NCBI GenBank assembly: GCA_029858255.1
Contig: JAOUFJ010000022.1
Location: 1-37,930, forward strand
Length of the DNA: 37,930 bases
Origin: a candidate division WOR-3 bacterium
Lineage (GTDB): Bacteria; Hydrothermota; Tepidihabitantia; SM23-42
Direction of reading: 5' to 3'
Shown: positions 35,090 to 37,930 of the stretch, piece after piece
Layout of the letters: every line of letters starts with the position of its first letter
Position numbering within the stretch: position 1 is the stretch's first letter
The notes under the pieces: model-generated
What the model saw: only the letters and a program-made list of their open reading frames with translations
The model's database searches: none
Told to the model about the DNA's origin: nothing
Made by a program: the position numbers and the translations under genes

Positions 35090-35161
35090 GGGGAGTGATC
35101 TTAAGCCACTCTCGTTGTGCTACGCTTTTAGTCTCTATCTAACCTTAATGACCTTCTGTCG
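35090..35161 (-). pseudogene. Vestigial 3' end of a sorting-domain gene
   Basis: On the minus strand the codons for RQKVIKVR and a stop (35161-35135) match the end of the gene at 37715. They are followed by the same downstream block (TTGTGCTACGCTTTT on the plus strand) and a decayed version of its terminator hairpin (GAGTG with CACTC). Upstream of the eight codons the frame soon meets a stop and shows no similarity to the domain. It therefore appears to be a relic left by recombination. Confidence 0.6.
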
Positions 35162-35216
35162 CAACCATACTGGTCGCGTTGATTACAACGATAACAAATA
35201 GATTACAATGACATTA

Positions 35217-36764
35217 TTACCGGATTTTGACAACTTTCTGAACGATCTTATCATCTATTTCTATAAAGTATATACCGCGTGTTATCGCAGTCGGCTCTAC
35301 AACCCGTCCCGTGATGTCAAAGACTTTGCATTTCTTACCTTCGGGCAGTTGTAGAGGACCGCAAAAAATTGTAGCCCCAAGGATGTTTTGCTTCTCGACG
35401 CATTTGACAAATGGCTGTTCCTCAATACCAATGGGTGCCGTGAGCCAGGGAACAAAATCAACATGATTAGATACCGAATCGCCCAGGCCTCCAGGATTGG
35501 CTGTCGGGTGATAGGGACCGGTTGCATCTCCCCACCAGTTGGAGTCAGCACTGACTATTAAAGTTGTGTCAGTATTGCATACTCCAAAACCAATGTTGTC
35601 GCAGATATCGTTATTGCGTATCACTGGGTTGGAGAGATTGCCCCAAAAATCTGGTTGGCAGTATATACCATTACCATTATTGCCTGATATGATACAACCG
35701 CTAACAACCGGTGAAGAACCGTCGCAGACCATGCCGCTGCCAAATCCTGTCAGCGGTATCACGTTTTCTGATACAATATTGCCGGTAAGGGTCGGTGAAG
35801 ATTGATAGAAGTAGATGCCGCCCCCATCCCAGACAGCCGTATCATTACTTACTGTATTATTGCTGATGGTCGAGGAAGCTCCCTGGTAGTGTACGCCACC
35901 GCCGCAGTATCCTGTATTACCCGTAATGTCGTTGCCGTCGATGAACGGTTCAGAACTGTCGCAGCCGATGCCGCCACCAAAATTCGCATAATTACCAGTA
36001 ATAGTATTCTCTGTAATAACAGGTGCGGAGCCATAGTCACAGGCAATGCCACCGCCTATCCAGCCACACATGCATTCGCCTGTTGCATTGTCAGCGATGA
36101 CATTGTTAGTAATCGTCGGCATAGAGTTGCCCATACAATAGATGCCGCCGCCAGAGACTGTGGCATAGTTTCCATTGATAGTATTATCCATAATAATGGG
36201 CGCAGAGCTGTCGATACATGCAATACCGCCGCCACTTACCCCATCATGAACGCCTCCTCCGTTTTCTGAAACAATGTTGCCAGCGATTATTGGTGAAGAA
36301 TTACCTAAACAGACAATACCGCCGCCAAGACCAGCGCCACTAACTCTATTACCAGTGATGATGTTGTTGGTAATCGTCGGCGAAGAGTTTTCGCAATAGA
36401 TACCAGCTCCATGGTCGTATGTGCCGGTTAGATATCCGTTGCGAATAGTAAACCCACCAATTAGAGTCACAGAATCTACTCCTGTGGATATGCATATCAC
36501 TCGTCCAGTGCTATCACCATCTATAATCGTCGTATTTGGCCCCAATTCACTCATAAGGTGTATTCCCTGAATATTCGGCCAGACGATGTTTTCAAGGTAG
36601 ACACCAGGACCGACGAGCACCGTATCCCCAGTCGTACAGGAATCCAGACAATCCTGAACGCAGTTGAATGTGGAATCAGGGTGTACATACCAGACGGTTG
36701 CATATGCTATGCTTGTGACTATCAACAAAGAGATTGCTACTGTTAACACACCTACATTCTTCAT
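35217..36764 (-). CDS. Secreted right-handed beta-helix protein with C-terminal sorting-like domain
   Basis: This 515-aa protein starts MKNVGVLTVAISLLIVTSIAYA, a signal peptide. It then has the NosD/pectate-lyase-like opening VWYVHPDST, GDTVLVGPGVYLENI and TTIIDGDSTG. Many short coils follow, of the type S-S-P-x-I-x-x-N-x-I-x-x-N and G-G-G-I-Y-C (about residues 105-420). NWWGDATGPYHP, typical of such helices, closes the repeat region. The final 65 residues are the sorting-like domain (GPLQLPEGKKCKVFDITG to KVVKIR). GGAGG lies 4 nt before the ATG. I found no clear promoter. Probably a surface glycan-binding or adhesive protein. Confidence 0.85.
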   Translation of the reverse strand: MKNVGVLTVAISLLIVTSIAYATVWYVHPDSTFNCVQDCLDSCTTGDTVLVGPGVYLENIVWPNIQGIHLMSELGPNTTIIDGDSTGRVICISTGVDSVTLIGGFTIRNGYLTGTYDHGAGIYCENSSPTITNNIITGNRVSGAGLGGGIVCLGNSSPIIAGNIVSENGGGVHDGVSGGGIACIDSSAPIIMDNTINGNYATVSGGGIYCMGNSMPTITNNVIADNATGECMCGWIGGGIACDYGSAPVITENTITGNYANFGGGIGCDSSEPFIDGNDITGNTGYCGGGVHYQGASSTISNNTVSNDTAVWDGGGIYFYQSSPTLTGNIVSENVIPLTGFGSGMVCDGSSPVVSGCIISGNNGNGIYCQPDFWGNLSNPVIRNNDICDNIGFGVCNTDTTLIVSADSNWWGDATGPYHPTANPGGLGDSVSNHVDFVPWLTAPIGIEEQPFVKCVEKQNILGATIFCGPLQLPEGKKCKVFDITGRVVEPTAITRGIYFIEIDDKIVQKVVKIR

Positions 36765-36960
36765 ACTACCTCCTTCTATATTGAAAAACCATAATACACA
36801 ACTCTTGAGAAAATCTACTCATAGTTATGGTTCATAAGTACACTTCTATCGACAATCAAATGTTTGTTTATAATCGTAATTCGGTTTATCACCGCCATCT
36901 CACAGGGCTTCTCACAGATCCGTAAAACGAGAGATATACGTGGCCAGACAACGCTCAAAC

Positions 36961-36987
36961 AAAGAAATTGAGAGGTTAAGAAGCTAA
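36961..36987 (+). repeat. Dispersed 'GAGGTTAAGAAG' repeat, copy 2
   Basis: GAGGTTAAGAAGCTAA (36972-36987) matches 37169-37184 at 15 of 16 positions. It is related to 32333-32364. Confidence 0.5.
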
Positions 36988-37150
36988 TACAGCAAACTGA
37001 AGTCACGAAAAGCACTTCCAACCTGCTATATTTTGTTAACTTTCAGCAGTATTATCCTCCGATATTTCATACTAATGCACAGATTGCCTATTTCTCTCCC
37101 TGTGCTAGTTTACTTTTGTGAAATACACGAGGTCAGACCATCCTACGTTA

Positions 37151-37184
37151 TAGAAGTTGGGAACTTGGGAGGTTAGGAAGCTAA
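37151..37184 (+). repeat. Dispersed 'GAGGTTAGGAAG' repeat, copy 3
   Basis: TAGAAGTTGGGAACTTGG is followed by GAGGTTAGGAAGCTAA. It is the same family as the repeats at 36961 and 32333. Confidence 0.5.
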
Positions 37185-37270
37185 GACAAATCACTCTTAC
37201 ACATTCTGGCATTATCCGACTTGCTTGTCTGCTTCGATCGGCACCGGTGATCCAGAGGTATAGTGATGTA

Positions 37271-37300
37271 CTGGATTCCCCGACTAAATCGGGGAATGAC
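37271..37300. repeat. Palindromic intergenic repeat (ATTCCCCGA hairpin)
   Basis: ATTCCCCGA (37275-37283) and TCGGGGAAT (37289-37297) form a perfect 9-bp stem with a 5-nt loop, inside the context CTGG...TGACC. This 'GGATTCCC..GGGAATGAC' form is a common dispersed intergenic palindrome in many bacteria. It lacks a T-run. Confidence 0.6.
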
Positions 37301-37393
37301 CGGCAATACTGATAACCAGAATAAGGTAGTTCTCGATTCACTCCGTTCACTCGCCTGTCTCGAGCAAAGCGAGAGGAACGACAATACGCTTTG

Positions 37394-37421
37394 TTGACGT
37401 CCTTAAGATAATCGATATAAT
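37394..37421 (+). promoter_or_regulatory. Promoter in front of the truncated tRNA-Arg
   Basis: TTGACG (37394-37399), 16 bp, TATAAT (37416-37421). The tRNA fragment starts about 40 nt downstream of the expected start point. Confidence 0.7.
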
Positions 37422-37468
37422 CACTGCAGGCATCGGTAATCTGTTATCAGTCATCAGATTTCGGTGTT

Positions 37469-37511
37469 GCGCCCGTAGTTCAAATGGATAGAACGGTGGA
37501 CTCCGGCTCCA
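37469..37511 (+). pseudogene. Truncated tRNA-Arg (anticodon CCG), 5' half only
   Basis: The sequence reads as tRNA positions 1-43: acceptor strand GCGCCCG, then TA, D arm GTTC-AAATGGATA-GAAC, and anticodon stem start GTGGA. Loop CTCCGGC with anticodon CCG follows, then TCCA. Similarity stops in the 3' side of the anticodon stem; no T arm or 3' acceptor strand follows anywhere to the window end. An upstream promoter is still present. Confidence 0.72.
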
Positions 37512-37656
37512 ATGCAAGCTTTTTTGACAACTTCCGAAATCACGCCAGAAATCGCATAAATGCAAGTCAGACAACGCTCCGCACCATTCTGACCGTTGCT
37601 GGATTTTCTGTCTATTACCGTATGTTTTGGTAAAAAAGTGGCACAAATCTGGCACA

Positions 37657-37693
37657 AGAAAAAAGAGGGGAGTGACCGACTGAATCACTCCCC
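37657..37693 (-). terminator. Rho-independent terminator of the sorting-domain gene at 37715
   Basis: GGGGAGTGA (37667-37675) pairs with TCACTCCCC (37685-37693) in a 9-bp stem with a 9-nt loop. On the minus strand it is followed by CT and a run of six T. A decayed copy lies at 35090-35111. Confidence 0.85.
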
Positions 37694-37714
37694 TTGTGCT
37701 ACGCTTTTTGATCG

Positions 37715-37930
37715 CTATCTAACCTTAACCACCTTCTGTGTCACGACACCATCAACCTCAATGAAGTAGATGCCTGGCCGAATCATGTTCGGTTCCACAA
37801 CCCGTCCCGTGATGTCAAAGACTTTGCACTCCTTGCCTTCTGGTAGTTGCAGAGGTCCGCGGAAGATAGTTACAGTTATCTCATGTTTATTCTTCACAGC
37901 TAATTCGTTTTCCAAGATACCCGTGGGTGA
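37715..37930 (-). CDS. C-terminal end of a secreted protein with sorting-like domain (partial)
   Basis: Only the last 71 codons are in the window; the 5' part lies beyond the right edge. The visible part reads SPTGILENELAVKN, then the sorting-like domain: TIFRGPLQLPEG, ECKVFDITGRVVEP, GIYFIEV and KVVKVR. It has the same domain as the genes at 32458 and 35217, and in those it follows a repeat region, so a secreted surface protein is likely. A good terminator follows. Confidence 0.82.
   Translation of the reverse strand, partial: SPTGILENELAVKNKHEITVTIFRGPLQLPEGKECKVFDITGRVVEPNMIRPGIYFIEVDGVVTQKVVKVR

Larger units (their letters stand above)
36765..37714. other. 950-bp non-coding stretch with repeats and a broken tRNA
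   Basis: No ORF here has a credible start, composition or similarity. It holds two copies of a 16-bp repeat (36972-36987 and 37169-37184), a 9-bp hairpin repeat (37275-37297), an intact promoter (37394-37421), the 5' half of a tRNA-Arg (37469-37511) and a terminator (37657-37693). The remaining sequence shows nothing I can name. Confidence 0.7.

Noticed and set aside
37105-37384. Short overlapping ORFs in the non-coding stretch
   Set aside because: They run through dispersed palindromic and purine-rich repeats, lack SDs and resemble no protein.
37469-37660. Intron-containing tRNA-Arg
   Set aside because: The break is in the 3' side of the anticodon stem, not in the loop. No 3' exon (T arm, acceptor strand) is found before the window end, so a truncated tRNA fits better.

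Overview
The window most resembles an uncultured Gram-negative bacterium of the FCB type, such as candidate division WOR-3 (Stahlbacteria). This is an inference from gene content. It has a bacterial V/A-type ATPase, small outer-membrane barrel proteins, a TonB-receptor-like protein followed by a DUF4249-like lipoprotein, an 'NPYDPENPN'-type lipoprotein, and secreted repeat proteins ending in a short C-terminal sorting-like domain. No rRNA or other strong taxonomic marker is present.

Layout. 1-3.2 kb (minus): a small barrel protein, then an S4 RNA-binding protein, a PdxA-family dehydrogenase and a TPR/TolB-like propeller lipoprotein. 3.2-5.7 kb (plus): an initiating sugar-phosphate transferase behind an unusual tandem-repeat leader, and a DUF6588-like exported protein. 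5.7-9.4 kb (minus): a nucleotide-sugar epimerase, a DUF58 protein and a BatA-like membrane protein. 9.4-17.35 kb (minus): a tightly packed operon that begins with a gingipain/C25-like caspase-fold protein and a 93-residue unknown. V-ATPase subunits C, F, A, B and D follow, then a small membrane protein and a transglutaminase-like protein. A tRNA-Pro gene diverges from the operon promoter. 17.6-19.7 kb (minus): sucD and sucC. 19.8-23.2 kb (minus): a PflX-like radical SAM protein, HypD and a GAF-GGDEF protein. 23.3-25.7 kb: two plus-strand envelope genes facing a minus-strand barrel gene. 25.8-32.3 kb (plus): a TonB-receptor-like protein, a DUF4249-like lipoprotein, a 168-bp inverted-repeat element and a PAS/GAF/HD-GYP sensor. 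32.4-37.9 kb (minus): secreted repeat proteins (two propellers, a beta-helix and the tail of a fourth), with a roughly 950-bp stretch of dispersed repeats and a broken tRNA-Arg.

Promoters are unusually uniform. Fifteen sites have TTGAC(A/T/G), exactly 16 bp, then a TATAAT-like hexamer. In six of them the -10 lies only 5-9 nt before an ATG, which predicts leaderless mRNAs. Genes with longer leaders mostly carry strong GGAGG sites and can use GTG, TTG or perhaps ATA starts.

The most novel candidate system is the signal-less C25/caspase-fold protein and its overlapping 93-aa partner at the head of an incomplete V-ATPase operon. Other noteworthy items are the tandem SD-containing leader of the sugar transferase, sorting-domain DNA that looks recombined among neighbouring genes, and a tRNA-Arg truncated in its anticodon stem behind an intact promoter.
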